Below are positions 8,666 to 18,107 of a stretch of 64,000 bases of DNA, one piece after another; positions within the stretch are counted from its first letter, which is position 1; the number at the start of each line of letters is the position of its first letter. Under the pieces are notes generated by a model. The model was given only the letters and a program-made list of their open reading frames with translations, was not told the DNA's origin and did no database searches. This stretch comes from Pseudomonas sp. R37(2017). Lineage in GTDB: Bacteria; Pseudomonadota; Gammaproteobacteria; Pseudomonadales; Pseudomonadaceae. The stretch is taken from the NCBI RefSeq assembly GCF_002113375.1, contig NZ_NEHO01000007.1:62001-126000 (forward strand). The letters run 5' to 3'. The position numbers and the translations under genes were made by a program.

Positions 8666-9787
8666 TCAAACGTGCTCCGCCAGAATCACATCGGCCGCGT
8701 GCTGCGGCATGCTGTAGAGGTCGGCCGTCTCGGCGAAGGCCAGACCATTGCGGCTCCAGGCCGCCCTTGCTTGAGCGTCGTTCAACATGCCGGTCAGGTA
8801 TTGCGTCAGTTGCGCCTGATCGAACGGTTCGTCCAGCACCAGGCCAGCATCGGCCTCGGCAATGTAATGGGCGTAACCGCACACCGCGCTCACCAGCACC
8901 GGCAAACCGGCCACCAGCGCTTCGAGCAGCACAGTGCCGGTATTTTCGTTGTACGCCGGGTGGATCAACAGGTCGGCACCCAGCAGGAAACGCGGGATAT
9001 CGCTGCGTCCCTTGAGGAACGTGACGTTGTCGCCAAGCCCCAATGTTGCGCTCTGCATCTGGAATAACTTGGGGTCATCCTGGCCAATTACAAACAGCCG
9101 GGTGCGCTTCCTCAACTCGGCAGGCAATGCCGCCAGCGCCTTGAGGCTGCGGTCAACGCCCTTGGTCTTGAACCCGGAGCCGATCTGCACCAGCAGCAGT
9201 TCGTCGTCCTTGAGATCGAATTCCGCGCGGAACCCGGCGCGAATTTCATCGGCATCGGCCGGTCGGCGACGGTCCTGGGCGATACCCGGTGGCAGCAAGT
9301 GGAAACGCTCCAGCGGCGTGTCGTAATGCTTGATGAACAGCGGCTGCTGGACCTCGGAAATCATCAGCACTTCTGTCCTGGCATCCCTGGCGAACACCGC
9401 TCGCTCGTACTCGGCGAAGTGACGATAGCGGCCCCAGCGGCGGTACAGCGAATTGCGCAGGTTCTGCGCCTTGTCTTCGAAACAGCCGTCGGCGGCGTAG
9501 TAGACGTCCAGGCCCGGCATCTTGTTGAAGCCGATCAGGCGGTCGACCGGACGCCTGGCCAGATCTGCTTCCATCCATTCGCTGAGTTTTTCATTGCGGC
9601 GATGGTTGAAGAACGCCTTGACCGGCGCCACCAGCACTTCGAAGCCCGGCGGTACGTCGCCTTCCCAGATCAGCGTGTAGACGCGAATCCGATGACCGCG
9701 CTTCTGGCACTCCAGGGCGATTCGCATGAAATCGCGCTGCAAGCCGCCAAACGGAAAATATTTGTACAGGACAAATGCCAATTGCAT
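8666..9787 (-). CDS. waaG: LPS core UDP-glycosyltransferase I WaaG (RfaG)
   Basis: A 373-residue GT4 enzyme that adds the first hexose to heptose II of the core. The N-terminus has the typical FPFGGLQRDFMRIA motif, including the GGLQRD acceptor/donor loop. The C-terminal domain has QIGSGFKTKGVDR and ENTGTVLLEALVAGLPVL, the E-x7-E motif. No signal peptide is present; the family is peripheral on the inner membrane. It starts on the last base of waaC and is flanked by waaC and waaP as in other gammaproteobacteria. Confidence 0.95.
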   Translation of the reverse strand: MQLAFVLYKYFPFGGLQRDFMRIALECQKRGHRIRVYTLIWEGDVPPGFEVLVAPVKAFFNHRRNEKLSEWMEADLARRPVDRLIGFNKMPGLDVYYAADGCFEDKAQNLRNSLYRRWGRYRHFAEYERAVFARDARTEVLMISEVQQPLFIKHYDTPLERFHLLPPGIAQDRRRPADADEIRAGFRAEFDLKDDELLLVQIGSGFKTKGVDRSLKALAALPAELRKRTRLFVIGQDDPKLFQMQSATLGLGDNVTFLKGRSDIPRFLLGADLLIHPAYNENTGTVLLEALVAGLPVLVSAVCGYAHYIAEADAGLVLDEPFDQAQLTQYLTGMLNDAQARAAWSRNGLAFAETADLYSMPQHAADVILAEHV

Positions 9788-10848
9788 CAGCGCAGCTCCT
9801 CAGCCATTAACAACGTGCTCAGTCGGCTGGCGACACGCTCGGGGGTCAGACGCGTGAAGCACAATGGCCACTCGCGTTTCAGGTCAAATTGACGGGCATC
9901 TTCGGCCGTCGGTTGATAGGTGCATTTCTTTTGCAGGCACGGCGCACAAGGGAAGTCGCTGGCCAGGTGAATCTGCACCTTGCCATAGGCACCGGTCAGG
10001 CCGGGATTGGTCGGGCCGAACAGCGACAGCGTCGGCACATCCAGTGCCGCGGCCAGATGGCCCAGGCCTGTGTCCACCGCCACGCAGGCCTGGGCGCCGG
10101 CCAGCACCTTGCCGACACCCGCCAGGTTCAGCTTCGGCAACACTTCGGCGTGTTTGAAACCGGCAGCGATGCGCTCGGCCCGGGCCTTCTCCAGCGGATT
10201 GCCCCACGGCAGCTTCACGCCTGCCCCGAGATAGCCGACCCGTTCAGTCAGCTCACGCCAGTAGGCTTCGGGCCAGTGCTTGGTGCCCCAGGTGGTACCG
10301 TGCAGAAACACCACGTACGGGTTCTTGCGCGGCAATTCCACCAGGCGCTCGACGTTCAAGCCGTAGTCGCCCAGCCCCTTGGGCAAGTCATAGCCCAACG
10401 CGATGGCGAACAACTGACGCACTCGCTCCACCGCATGCTGTCCACGGGCAACGGCCAGACGTCGGTCGTAAAAGCGCGCTGCGATGGGCTCGCGCGCCGA
10501 ATTTTTATCGAGGCCGGCCACCGGTGCCTTGACGTAACGGGTCAGCCAGGCGCTTTTCAACAAGCCCTGGGCGTCGATCACCAAGTCATATTGGGTGGCG
10601 CGTACGCTTTGCTTGAAGCGCTTCCACTCACCGCTCTTGATGGTCTGCCAGATGTTTTTGCGCCAGCGACGGATCGCCACCGGAATCACCTTGCCCACCG
10701 CCGGATGCCAGGTCGGGATCTCGGCAAAGCCTTCTTCCACCACCCAGTCGAATTTGATGCCGGGAATCGCCCGCGCCGCGTCGGTCAGCGCCGGCAACGC
10801 GTGAATCACGTCGCCCAGCGAAGATGTCTTGATCAACAGAACCCGCAA
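9787..10848 (-). CDS. waaC: LPS heptosyltransferase I WaaC (RfaC)
   Basis: A 353-residue GT9 enzyme transferring L-glycero-D-manno-heptose from ADP-heptose to Kdo of lipid A-Kdo2. It begins with the typical RVLLIKTSSLGDVIHALPAL. Later come VFLHGTTWGTKHWPE and VAVDTGLGHLAAALDVP, both ADP-heptose-binding signatures. The start codon is TTG at 10848 with GAGG about 10 nt upstream inside the end of waaF, so it is probably read by coupling to waaF. It is the second gene of the waaFCGP block. Confidence 0.95.
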   Translation of the reverse strand: MRVLLIKTSSLGDVIHALPALTDAARAIPGIKFDWVVEEGFAEIPTWHPAVGKVIPVAIRRWRKNIWQTIKSGEWKRFKQSVRATQYDLVIDAQGLLKSAWLTRYVKAPVAGLDKNSAREPIAARFYDRRLAVARGQHAVERVRQLFAIALGYDLPKGLGDYGLNVERLVELPRKNPYVVFLHGTTWGTKHWPEAYWRELTERVGYLGAGVKLPWGNPLEKARAERIAAGFKHAEVLPKLNLAGVGKVLAGAQACVAVDTGLGHLAAALDVPTLSLFGPTNPGLTGAYGKVQIHLASDFPCAPCLQKKCTYQPTAEDARQFDLKREWPLCFTRLTPERVASRLSTLLMAEELR

Positions 10849-10849
10849 G

Positions 10850-11884
10850 CTATTTGACCTCGACCACAGTGCCTTGCAACCGCTGCAAGGCGTCGTTCAC
10901 GGCCTGCGGCATGAGCTGGCGCAGGCAGTTGTAATGACCGAAACGGCAAGTGCGGTCGAAGCACGGACTGCACTCGATGCCCAGGCGGACGATTTCCACG
11001 TGCTCGGCCAACGGTGGCGTGAAGCCCGGCGAAGTCGAGCCGTAGACCGCGACCAGCGGACGATTCAGCGCGGCGGCGACGTGCATCAGGCCGGAGTCGT
11101 TGGACACTACGGAATCGGCACAGGACAACAGGTCAATGGCTTCGGCCAGCGAGGTGCCCCCGCTGAGATTGACCGACTCTTCACGCAGCCCGGGAATCAG
11201 CCGCGCGCGGATGTCTTCGCCCACGGCGTGGTCGTTTTTCGAACCGAACAGCCAGACTTGCCAGCCTTCACGGATCTTCGCCTCGGCCACCTTGGCGTAA
11301 TGCTCGGACGGCCAGCGCTTGGACTCGCCAAACTCCGCGCCGGGGCACAGGGCCAACACCGGACGGTCGAGGGTCAGGCCGAATTTGGCCAGTGCCGCCT
11401 CGCGGGATACCGGGTCGATCCGCAGCGTCGGGCGCGGATAGGGTTTTGGCAGCTCGACGCCCGGCTCGCAAGCCAGGGCCATGAAGCGCTCGATCATCAG
11501 TGGATAACGATCCTTGTCCAGCGTGCGCACGTCATTGAGCAGGCCATAGCGGAATTCGCCACGCCAACCGGTGCGTTTCGGGATGCCGGCAAAGAACGGC
11601 ACCAACGCCGACTTCAGGGAGTTGGGCAACAGGATCGCCTGGTCGTATTTGCCAGCCAGGGATTTGCCGATGCGCCGACGCGTCGCCAATTCCAGGACGC
11701 CGTGACCGAGCGGAAAGCTCAAGGCCTGGCGGACTTCGGGCATGCGCTCAAGAATCGGCCGGCTCCACTCGGGGGCCAGCACGTCGATTTCGCAATGCGG
11801 GTGGCGTTGTTTCAGACACTGGAAAAGTGTCTGCGCCATCACCATGTCACCGACCCAACTGGGCCCAACGATCAGAATTTTCAT
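10850..11884 (-). CDS. waaF: LPS heptosyltransferase II WaaF (RfaF)
   Basis: A 344-residue GT9 enzyme adding the second heptose to the inner core. It starts MKILIVGPSWVGDMVMAQTL, the canonical WaaF N-terminus, at 11884. The longer reading frame extends upstream through the REP-containing spacer and is not credible. ALCPGAEFGESKRWP and NDSGLMHVAAALNRPLVAVYGS are the family donor-binding motifs. It is the first gene of the waaF-waaC-waaG-waaP-wapP-wapQ unit, so the promoter should lie in 11885-12127. In P. aeruginosa PAO1 ilvE separates waaF from glnE; here ilvE is missing from this spot. Confidence 0.95.
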   Translation of the reverse strand: MKILIVGPSWVGDMVMAQTLFQCLKQRHPHCEIDVLAPEWSRPILERMPEVRQALSFPLGHGVLELATRRRIGKSLAGKYDQAILLPNSLKSALVPFFAGIPKRTGWRGEFRYGLLNDVRTLDKDRYPLMIERFMALACEPGVELPKPYPRPTLRIDPVSREAALAKFGLTLDRPVLALCPGAEFGESKRWPSEHYAKVAEAKIREGWQVWLFGSKNDHAVGEDIRARLIPGLREESVNLSGGTSLAEAIDLLSCADSVVSNDSGLMHVAAALNRPLVAVYGSTSPGFTPPLAEHVEIVRLGIECSPCFDRTCRFGHYNCLRQLMPQAVNDALQRLQGTVVEVK

Positions 11885-11957
11885 GTGGTTTCCATAAACG
11901 AACCGGGGAGGCCTACGCCTCCCCGCCTCGAGAATTCTACAAAACACCGCAAGGCAA

Positions 11958-12100
11958 CTGTAGGAGCGAGCTTGTGGTGAGGGGGCTTGCCCCCGTTGGG
12001 CTGCAAAGCGGCCCCAAAAACTCTGATGTACCAAAGATCTTGTGAGTGCTACACACTCAAACGGGGGCAAGCCCCCTCGCCACAAGCTCGCTCCCACAGG
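11958..12100. repeat. Long REPIN-like inverted repeat
   Basis: CTGTAGGAGCGAGCTTGTGG followed by GAGGGGGCTTGCCCCC (from 11958) pairs with GGGGGCAAGCCCCCTCGCCACAAGCTCGCTCCCACAG, which ends at about 12100. This is a variant of the REP core (AGCTTGTGGCGAGGGGGCTTGCC form) common in P. fluorescens/putida genomes. It lies between the 3' end of glnE and the 5' end of waaF and takes up most of that gap, so a waaF promoter would lie within or just downstream of it. Confidence 0.8.
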
Positions 12101-12127
12101 GGTATTTGGCGTTGCAAATATCCCGTT

Positions 12128-15067
12128 TCAGCCTAGCCCCAGCTCACGCCAGATCCGCATGACCTGCCGCCGTTCGTCCACGAACTGGTCAGCCGGGATC
12201 ACCCCCGGGTTCTTCTGCAGAGCCTGCCGGTGGGCGGCGGAACGGTACGCCTTGTACACTTCACGCAACAGGCCGGCATCTTCGACGGGCATCAGCCCTT
12301 CATGCTCCAGCTCTTCCAGAATGCGGATGTTGTCCGTCCAGCGCAGCAATGGCGGGTGAGTTTCAGACCACGCCAGGGCCGCGTATTGCACCATAAATTC
12401 AATATCGACGATACCTCCGGCATCCTGCTTGATATCGAACGGCGCCGTGGCTTCGAAGGCATTTGCCCCGGTGCCGGCCGCCGTGCTCTTGCTGCCGAGG
12501 TTGTCGCGCATCTTGGCGCGCATCTCGCTGACCTCCTGGCGCAGGGTCGGCAGATCGCGCGCCTTGCCCAATATAGTGGCTCGGACTTTCTCGAAGGCCT
12601 GACCGACATCCTGACTGCCCACCAGCACCCTCGCTCGCACCAGCGCCTGATGCTCCCAGGTCCAGGCTTCGTTCTCCTGATAACGGGCAAACGCCCCCAG
12701 GGAACTCACCAGCAACCCCGACGCACCGGACGGTCGCAGACGCATGTCCACTTCATACAACTGCCCGGAGTTGGTCTGCGCCGTCAGCAAGTGAATGATC
12801 CGTTGCCCCAGACGCGTGAAAAACTGCGCGCCATCGATGGATTTGGGTCCATCGGTCTCGGCCTGTGGATCGCCGTCGTGGATGAACACCAGGTCCAGGT
12901 CCGAACCATGCCCGAGTTCCAGGCCGCCGACTTTCCCATAACCGACAATGATGAAGCCGGGATCGCACAAGGTGCCGTCAGAGCGCAGCGGCGTACCGTA
13001 TTTGCCCACGGTTTGCCGCCAGGCCAGTGCCAGCACCTGCTCCAGGATGGCTTCGGCGAGCCAGGTCAGGTAGTCGCTGACTTTCATCAACGGCAGGCTG
13101 CCGGCGATTTCCGATGCCGCTACCCGCAAGCGGTGCGCCAGCTTGAAGTGGCGCAGGGCTTCCATTTGCTGTTCGAGGTCGTCCTCGGGAATCCGCGTCA
13201 GGCGCTCACGCAGTTCGGCGGCCAGTTCAGGCGCCAGCGGAGGCTTGAACAGCCGGCCTTCGTTGAGCAATTCGTCGAGCAGCAGTGGAAAACGGGTGAT
13301 TTGCTCGGCGATCCACGGACTCGCCGCGCACAGCGTCAGCAAACGCCGCAGCGCACCGGGGTTCTCGGTCAACAGCACCAGGTACGCAGAACGACGGGCC
13401 ACAGCCTCAACCAGCGGCAGCACGCGCTCCAGCACCAGGTCCGGATTGGCATGTTCCACGGCCTGCGCGAGCAAACGCGGTATGAATGCATCGAGACGTT
13501 CGCGCCCCAGTCGCTGCATCGCCCTCAATTGCGGGCTGCCGCGCAAGCCGGCCAAGGCATTCAGGGCCCTGGGGGCATCCTTGAAACCACCCTCCTCCAG
13601 CTGGCGGCAGGCGGCCTCATCGTCCTGAGCCTCTTCCCACAGCGGCAACCACTCACCGCCGACGACCACCTCGCTTTCGGCGCCCTGCTCTTCGTCGGGA
13701 TCGGCGATCACCTGTCCGAAGTGCCAGGCCACGCGGCCACGCCAATACATCAGTTGTTCGTGGAAAGCGGTCCAGTTGGCGAAACCCAGCATAAAGGCGA
13801 TGCGCGCCTGATCCTGCTCGCCATCGGGCAACATTTGTGTCTGGCGATCGGCAATCGCCTGGATCGCGTGTTCGGTGTAACGCAGGAATTCGTAACCTTC
13901 ACGCAACTCACTGATCACGGCGGGCGGCAGGTAACCCTGGCCTTCCAGCGTGCTCAGCACCTTTAATAGTGGGCGCTGCTGCAAACTCAAATCGCGGCCG
14001 CCATGAATCAACTGGAACGCCTGGGCAATGAACTCGACCTCGCGAATGCCGCCGGATCCAAGCTTGATGTTGTCGGCCATGCCCTTGCGCCGCACTTCCT
14101 GCTGGATCAGTTGCTTCATGGTCCGCAGCGCTTCGATGGCCGAGAAATCCAGGTAACGCCGGTAGACGAACGGTCGCAGCATGTCCTGCAGTTGCGCGCC
14201 GGCCACTTGATCGCCAGCCACTACCCGCGACTTGATCATCGCGTAGCGTTCCCAGTCGCGACCCTGATCCTGGTAATACTGTTCCAGCGCATTGAAGCTC
14301 AGCACCAGCGCACCCGCCGAACCATAGGGGCGCAAGCGCATGTCTACGCGGAATACAAAGCCGTCGACGGTCATCGGGTCCAGGGCCTTGATCAGCCGCT
14401 GGCCCAGACGAATGAAGAACTCCTGGTTATCCAGCGGGCGTTTGACGCCAACGGTTTCGCCACCCTCGGGATAGGCAAAAATCAGGTCGATGTCCGACGA
14501 CAGGTTCAACTCCACCGCGCCGAGCTTGCCCATGCCGAGGATAACCATCTGCTGCGGCTCGCCGCTGCGCCGGCCGGTCGGTACGCCGAATTGCTGGCAA
14601 TGCCGCACGTACAACCATTGGTAGGCCTGATCGATGCTGGCATCGGCCATGTCCGAGAGGTCGCGGCAGGTCTGGATCAAGTCGGCCTGACGAGTCAGGT
14701 CGCGCCAGATGATCCGCACCTGGTGGCGTGCACGTTGACGGCGCAAGACGCGACCAAGTTGATCTTCGGTCTCGACCACACTCACGGCGGTGGCGATCTG
14801 AGCGCACAGTTCACCGGGAGCGAAGCTGCGGTCCAGTTCGCCAGAGCGAACCAGTTCCAGCAACATCAAAGGGTCACGAACACATTGTTCAATCACGAAA
14901 TCGCTGGCGGCGGTGACGCGGGCAAATTGCGCCCAGCGTTCCGGTGTCCAGGCAGACAGCCCGTGGTCATCGTCCAGGGCGGTGACGGCAGCCCGGAAGG
15001 ACTGCTCGGCGCGGGTGACCAACGGCAGCAGAATGGCGGGCAGTTCGGTAAGCGAAGGGAGGCTCAT
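12128..15067 (-). CDS. glnE: Bifunctional glutamine synthetase adenylyltransferase/deadenylase GlnE
   Basis: A 979-residue protein with two nucleotidyltransferase domains. The N-terminal one (deadenylase, AR) has ILGMGKLGAVELNLSSDIDL. The C-terminal one (adenylyltransferase, AT) has VGYGKVGGLELGHGSDLDL. In each, the D-x-D pair holds the catalytic metals. GlnE adds AMP to glutamine synthetase when nitrogen is plentiful and removes it by phosphorolysis when nitrogen is short, with PII (GlnB/GlnK) controlling the balance. Length and both domains are complete. It is divergent from aceE across a 383-bp spacer, and a near-palindrome centred on TTTTCGAAAA lies 35-60 bp upstream of its ATG. Confidence 0.97.
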   Translation of the reverse strand: MSLPSLTELPAILLPLVTRAEQSFRAAVTALDDDHGLSAWTPERWAQFARVTAASDFVIEQCVRDPLMLLELVRSGELDRSFAPGELCAQIATAVSVVETEDQLGRVLRRQRARHQVRIIWRDLTRQADLIQTCRDLSDMADASIDQAYQWLYVRHCQQFGVPTGRRSGEPQQMVILGMGKLGAVELNLSSDIDLIFAYPEGGETVGVKRPLDNQEFFIRLGQRLIKALDPMTVDGFVFRVDMRLRPYGSAGALVLSFNALEQYYQDQGRDWERYAMIKSRVVAGDQVAGAQLQDMLRPFVYRRYLDFSAIEALRTMKQLIQQEVRRKGMADNIKLGSGGIREVEFIAQAFQLIHGGRDLSLQQRPLLKVLSTLEGQGYLPPAVISELREGYEFLRYTEHAIQAIADRQTQMLPDGEQDQARIAFMLGFANWTAFHEQLMYWRGRVAWHFGQVIADPDEEQGAESEVVVGGEWLPLWEEAQDDEAACRQLEEGGFKDAPRALNALAGLRGSPQLRAMQRLGRERLDAFIPRLLAQAVEHANPDLVLERVLPLVEAVARRSAYLVLLTENPGALRRLLTLCAASPWIAEQITRFPLLLDELLNEGRLFKPPLAPELAAELRERLTRIPEDDLEQQMEALRHFKLAHRLRVAASEIAGSLPLMKVSDYLTWLAEAILEQVLALAWRQTVGKYGTPLRSDGTLCDPGFIIVGYGKVGGLELGHGSDLDLVFIHDGDPQAETDGPKSIDGAQFFTRLGQRIIHLLTAQTNSGQLYEVDMRLRPSGASGLLVSSLGAFARYQENEAWTWEHQALVRARVLVGSQDVGQAFEKVRATILGKARDLPTLRQEVSEMRAKMRDNLGSKSTAAGTGANAFEATAPFDIKQDAGGIVDIEFMVQYAALAWSETHPPLLRWTDNIRILEELEHEGLMPVEDAGLLREVYKAYRSAAHRQALQKNPGVIPADQFVDERRQVMRIWRELGLG

Positions 15068-15101
15068 GGTCTATCCTTGATCGGCGTGCAACGGACTGCA
15101 T

Positions 15102-15126
15102 GTAGTGGTTTTCGAAAACCCACTAC
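15102..15126. promoter_or_regulatory. Dyad upstream of glnE
   Basis: GTAGTGGTTTTCGAAAACCCACTAC is palindromic apart from one extra base. The inner GGTTTTCGAAAACC is perfect, and outer GTAGT/ACTAC half-sites flank it. It lies 35 bp before the glnE ATG. It could be an operator or a hairpin in the glnE leader; no T-tract is seen, so a terminator is unlikely. Confidence 0.4.
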
Positions 15127-15273
15127 CTGAGGGACTGTCGAACAAAAGTTAGAAATAGCTGAAAATTCTTTTATTTTGGCAGCCAGCATCAAGCTTTCAC
15201 CTTTTTAAGTTGGAAAAAGACCAACCTTAACGATTATTCTCACAACGCAGCCGGGGGCCACAAGCCGCTCTTC

Positions 15274-15340
15274 TGTAGTTTTACTACTCGTATATACATT
15301 AGCCGGGCTGAAATGCCGGAAGATTTGTAGTAAAACTACA
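15274..15340. promoter_or_regulatory. Paired 14-bp operator-like sites upstream of aceE
   Basis: TGTAGTTTTACTAC (15274-15287) and its exact reverse complement GTAGTAAAACTACA (15327-15340) lie 53 bp apart (about five helical turns). Each is itself a small dyad, GTAGT-N3-ACTAC. They are 110-180 bp upstream of the aceE start. Size and symmetry suit a GntR-family regulator such as a PdhR-type repressor, but no regulator gene is adjacent. The rest of the 15068-15450 gap holds an imperfect TAAGTTGG/CCAACCTTA inverted repeat at 15208-15233 and no gene that I can support. Confidence 0.5.
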
Positions 15341-15450
15341 CGCCGCCGGAACAACCTGTCGGCAATCCAAGAATTCATAACGTCTGCCCACAAGGCCAGT
15401 CGCTAACTCAGGCAACCGATTCTGGTAGCCTTTCCGCCCTGGAGCAAGCC

Positions 15451-18096
15451 ATGCAAGACCTCGATCCCGTCGAAACCCAGGAATGGCTGGACGCCCTGGA
15501 ATCGGTTCTCGACAAAGAAGGCGAAGACCGTGCTCACTATCTGATGACCCGTATGGGTGAACTCGCGACCCGCAGCGGTTCGCAGTTGCCTTACGCCATA
15601 ACCACGCCTTACCGCAACACGATCCCCGTAACCCACGAAGCACGCATGCCTGGCGACCTGTTCATGGAACGCCGCATTCGCTCGTTGGTACGCTGGAACG
15701 CGATGGCCATGGTAATGCGTACGAACCTGAAAGATTCTGACCTCGGCGGTCACATCTCCAGCTTCGCCTCCAGTGCGACCCTGTATGACATCGGCTTCAA
15801 CTACTTCTTCCAGGCCCCGACCGACGAACATGGCGGCGACCTGATCTACTTCCAGGGCCACACCTCGCCAGGCGTTTACGCCCGCGCTTTCATGGAAGGC
15901 CGCATCACCGAAGACCAGATGAACAACTTCCGCCAGGAAGTCGACGGTCAGGGCCTGTCGTCCTACCCGCACCCTTGGCTGATGCCTGACTTCTGGCAGT
16001 TCCCGACCGTATCCATGGGTCTGGGCCCGATCCAGGCGATCTACCAGGCACGCTTCATGAAGTACCTGGAACACCGAGGCTTCATCCAGCCAGGCAAACA
16101 GAAAGTCTGGTGCTTCCTGGGCGACGGCGAGTGCGACGAGCCGGAATCCCTGGGCGCCATCTCCCTGGCCGGCCGCGAGAAGCTGGACAACCTGATCTTC
16201 GTCATCAACTGCAACCTGCAGCGCCTCGACGGCCCGGTTCGCGGCAACGGCAAGATCATCCAGGAACTCGAAGGCGTGTTCCGCGGTGCTCAGTGGAACG
16301 TGACCAAAGTCATCTGGGGCCGCTTCTGGGACCCACTGCTGGCCAAGGACGTCGACGGCATCCTGCAACGCCGCATGGACGAAGTCATCGACGGCGAGTA
16401 CCAGAACTACAAAGCCAAAGACGGCGCGTTCGTTCGTGAACACTTCTTCAACACGCCAGAACTCAAGGCGATGGTTGCCGACCTGTCCGACGACGAGATC
16501 TGGAAACTCAACCGTGGCGGCCACGACCCGTACAAGGTCTACGCGGCGTATCACGAAGCGGTCAACCACAAAGAACAGCCGACCGTTATCCTGGCCAAGA
16601 CCATCAAGGGTTATGGCACCGGTGCCGGCGAAGCGAAGAACACCGCGCACAACACCAAGAAGGTCGACGTCGAGAGCCTGAAGTTGTTCCGCGATCGTTT
16701 CGACATCCCGGTCAAGGACGACGAACTGGAAAACCTGCCGTTCTTCAAACCGGAAGAAGGCAGCGCCGAAGCCCGTTACCTGAGCGAGCGCCGTGCCGCA
16801 CTGGGCGGTTTCGTGCCACAGCGTCGCGCGCAAAGCTTCAACATTCCGACCCCGCCACTGGACACCCTCAAGGCGATCCTGGACGGCTCGGGCGACCGTG
16901 AAATCTCCACCACCATGGCCTTCGTGCGGATCCTCGCGCAACTGGTCAAGGACAAGGAAATCGGCCCGCGCATCGTACCGATCATCCCGGACGAAGCCCG
17001 TACCTTCGGTATGGAAGGCATGTTCCGTCAGTTGGGCATCTACTCCTCCGTCGGCCAGCTCTACGAGCCAGTCGATAAAGACCAGGTGATGTTCTACAAG
17101 GAAGACCAGAAAGGCCAGATCCTCGAAGAAGGCATCAACGAAGCAGGCGCCATGAGCTCCTTCGTCGCTGCCGGTACTTCGTACTCCAGCCACAACCAGC
17201 CGATGCTGCCGTTCTACATCTTCTACTCGATGTTCGGCTTCCAGCGTATCGGCGACCTGGCCTGGGCCGCTGGCGACAGCCGTACCCGTGGCTTCCTGAT
17301 CGGCGGCACCGCCGGCCGTACCACCCTGAACGGTGAAGGCCTGCAACACGAAGACGGTCACAGCCACCTGCTGGCTGCCACCATCCCGAACTGCCGCACC
17401 TACGATCCAACCTACGGCTACGAGCTGGCGGTGATCATTCAGGACGGCATGAAGAAGATGACCGAAGAGCAACAGGACGTCTTCTACTACATCACCGTGA
17501 TGAACGAGTCGTACCAGCAGCCAGCCATGCCGGCCGGTGCCGAAGAAGGCATCAAGAAAGGCATGTACCTGCTCGAAGAAGACAACCGCGAAGCGGCGCA
17601 CCACGTTCAGCTGATGGGCTCCGGCACCATCCTGCGTGAAGTCCGTGAAGCCGCGAAGATCCTGCGCGAAGAGTTCAACGTCGGCGCCGACGTGTGGAGC
17701 GTTACCAGCTTCAACGAACTGCGTCGCGACGGCCTGGCCGTTGAGCGCACCAACCGTCTGCACCCAGGCCAGAAGCCTAAGCTGAGCTATGTGGAAGAGT
17801 GCCTGAACGGCCGTAAAGGTCCGGTCATCGCGTCTACCGACTACATGAAGCTGTTCGCCGAGCAGATCCGTCAGTGGGTACCGTCCAAGGAATTCAAAGT
17901 CCTGGGCACCGACGGCTTCGGCCGCAGCGACAGCCGCAAGAAACTGCGTCATTTCTTCGAAGTCGACCGTCATTTCGTGGTGTTGGCAGCCCTGGAAGCA
18001 CTGGCTGACCGTGGTGACATCGAACCTAAAGTGGTGGCCGAGGCCATCGTCAAGTTCGGTATCAACCCGGAAAAACGCAACCCACTGGACTGCTGA
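15451..18096 (+). CDS. aceE: Pyruvate dehydrogenase E1 component AceE (homodimeric type)
   Basis: An 881-residue thiamine-diphosphate enzyme that decarboxylates pyruvate and passes the acetyl group to the lipoyl arms of AceF. The ThDP motif starts at GDGECDEPES (Gly224) and ends around the LIFVINCNLQ asparagine about 30 residues on. The length and the lack of a separate beta subunit mark the single-chain gammaproteobacterial form. The ATG has GGAG upstream at a suitable distance. aceF follows after 11 nt, so both are co-transcribed. Control probably acts at the paired dyads 110-180 bp upstream. Confidence 0.98.
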   Translation: MQDLDPVETQEWLDALESVLDKEGEDRAHYLMTRMGELATRSGSQLPYAITTPYRNTIPVTHEARMPGDLFMERRIRSLVRWNAMAMVMRTNLKDSDLGGHISSFASSATLYDIGFNYFFQAPTDEHGGDLIYFQGHTSPGVYARAFMEGRITEDQMNNFRQEVDGQGLSSYPHPWLMPDFWQFPTVSMGLGPIQAIYQARFMKYLEHRGFIQPGKQKVWCFLGDGECDEPESLGAISLAGREKLDNLIFVINCNLQRLDGPVRGNGKIIQELEGVFRGAQWNVTKVIWGRFWDPLLAKDVDGILQRRMDEVIDGEYQNYKAKDGAFVREHFFNTPELKAMVADLSDDEIWKLNRGGHDPYKVYAAYHEAVNHKEQPTVILAKTIKGYGTGAGEAKNTAHNTKKVDVESLKLFRDRFDIPVKDDELENLPFFKPEEGSAEARYLSERRAALGGFVPQRRAQSFNIPTPPLDTLKAILDGSGDREISTTMAFVRILAQLVKDKEIGPRIVPIIPDEARTFGMEGMFRQLGIYSSVGQLYEPVDKDQVMFYKEDQKGQILEEGINEAGAMSSFVAAGTSYSSHNQPMLPFYIFYSMFGFQRIGDLAWAAGDSRTRGFLIGGTAGRTTLNGEGLQHEDGHSHLLAATIPNCRTYDPTYGYELAVIIQDGMKKMTEEQQDVFYYITVMNESYQQPAMPAGAEEGIKKGMYLLEEDNREAAHHVQLMGSGTILREVREAAKILREEFNVGADVWSVTSFNELRRDGLAVERTNRLHPGQKPKLSYVEECLNGRKGPVIASTDYMKLFAEQIRQWVPSKEFKVLGTDGFGRSDSRKKLRHFFEVDRHFVVLAALEALADRGDIEPKVVAEAIVKFGINPEKRNPLDC

Positions 18097-18107
18097 GGAG
18101 AGATTCT

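Noticed and set aside
864..12097. Longer N-terminal versions of mig-14, the tandem kinase, wapQ and waaF
   Set aside because: Extra residues are coded inside the upstream gene or a REP spacer, while the internal ATG in each case begins the conserved N-terminus and, for the first three, overlaps the previous stop.
15205..15393. Small open frame in the glnE-aceE gap
   Set aside because: No ribosome-binding site or family similarity, and it overlaps the operator-like dyads.
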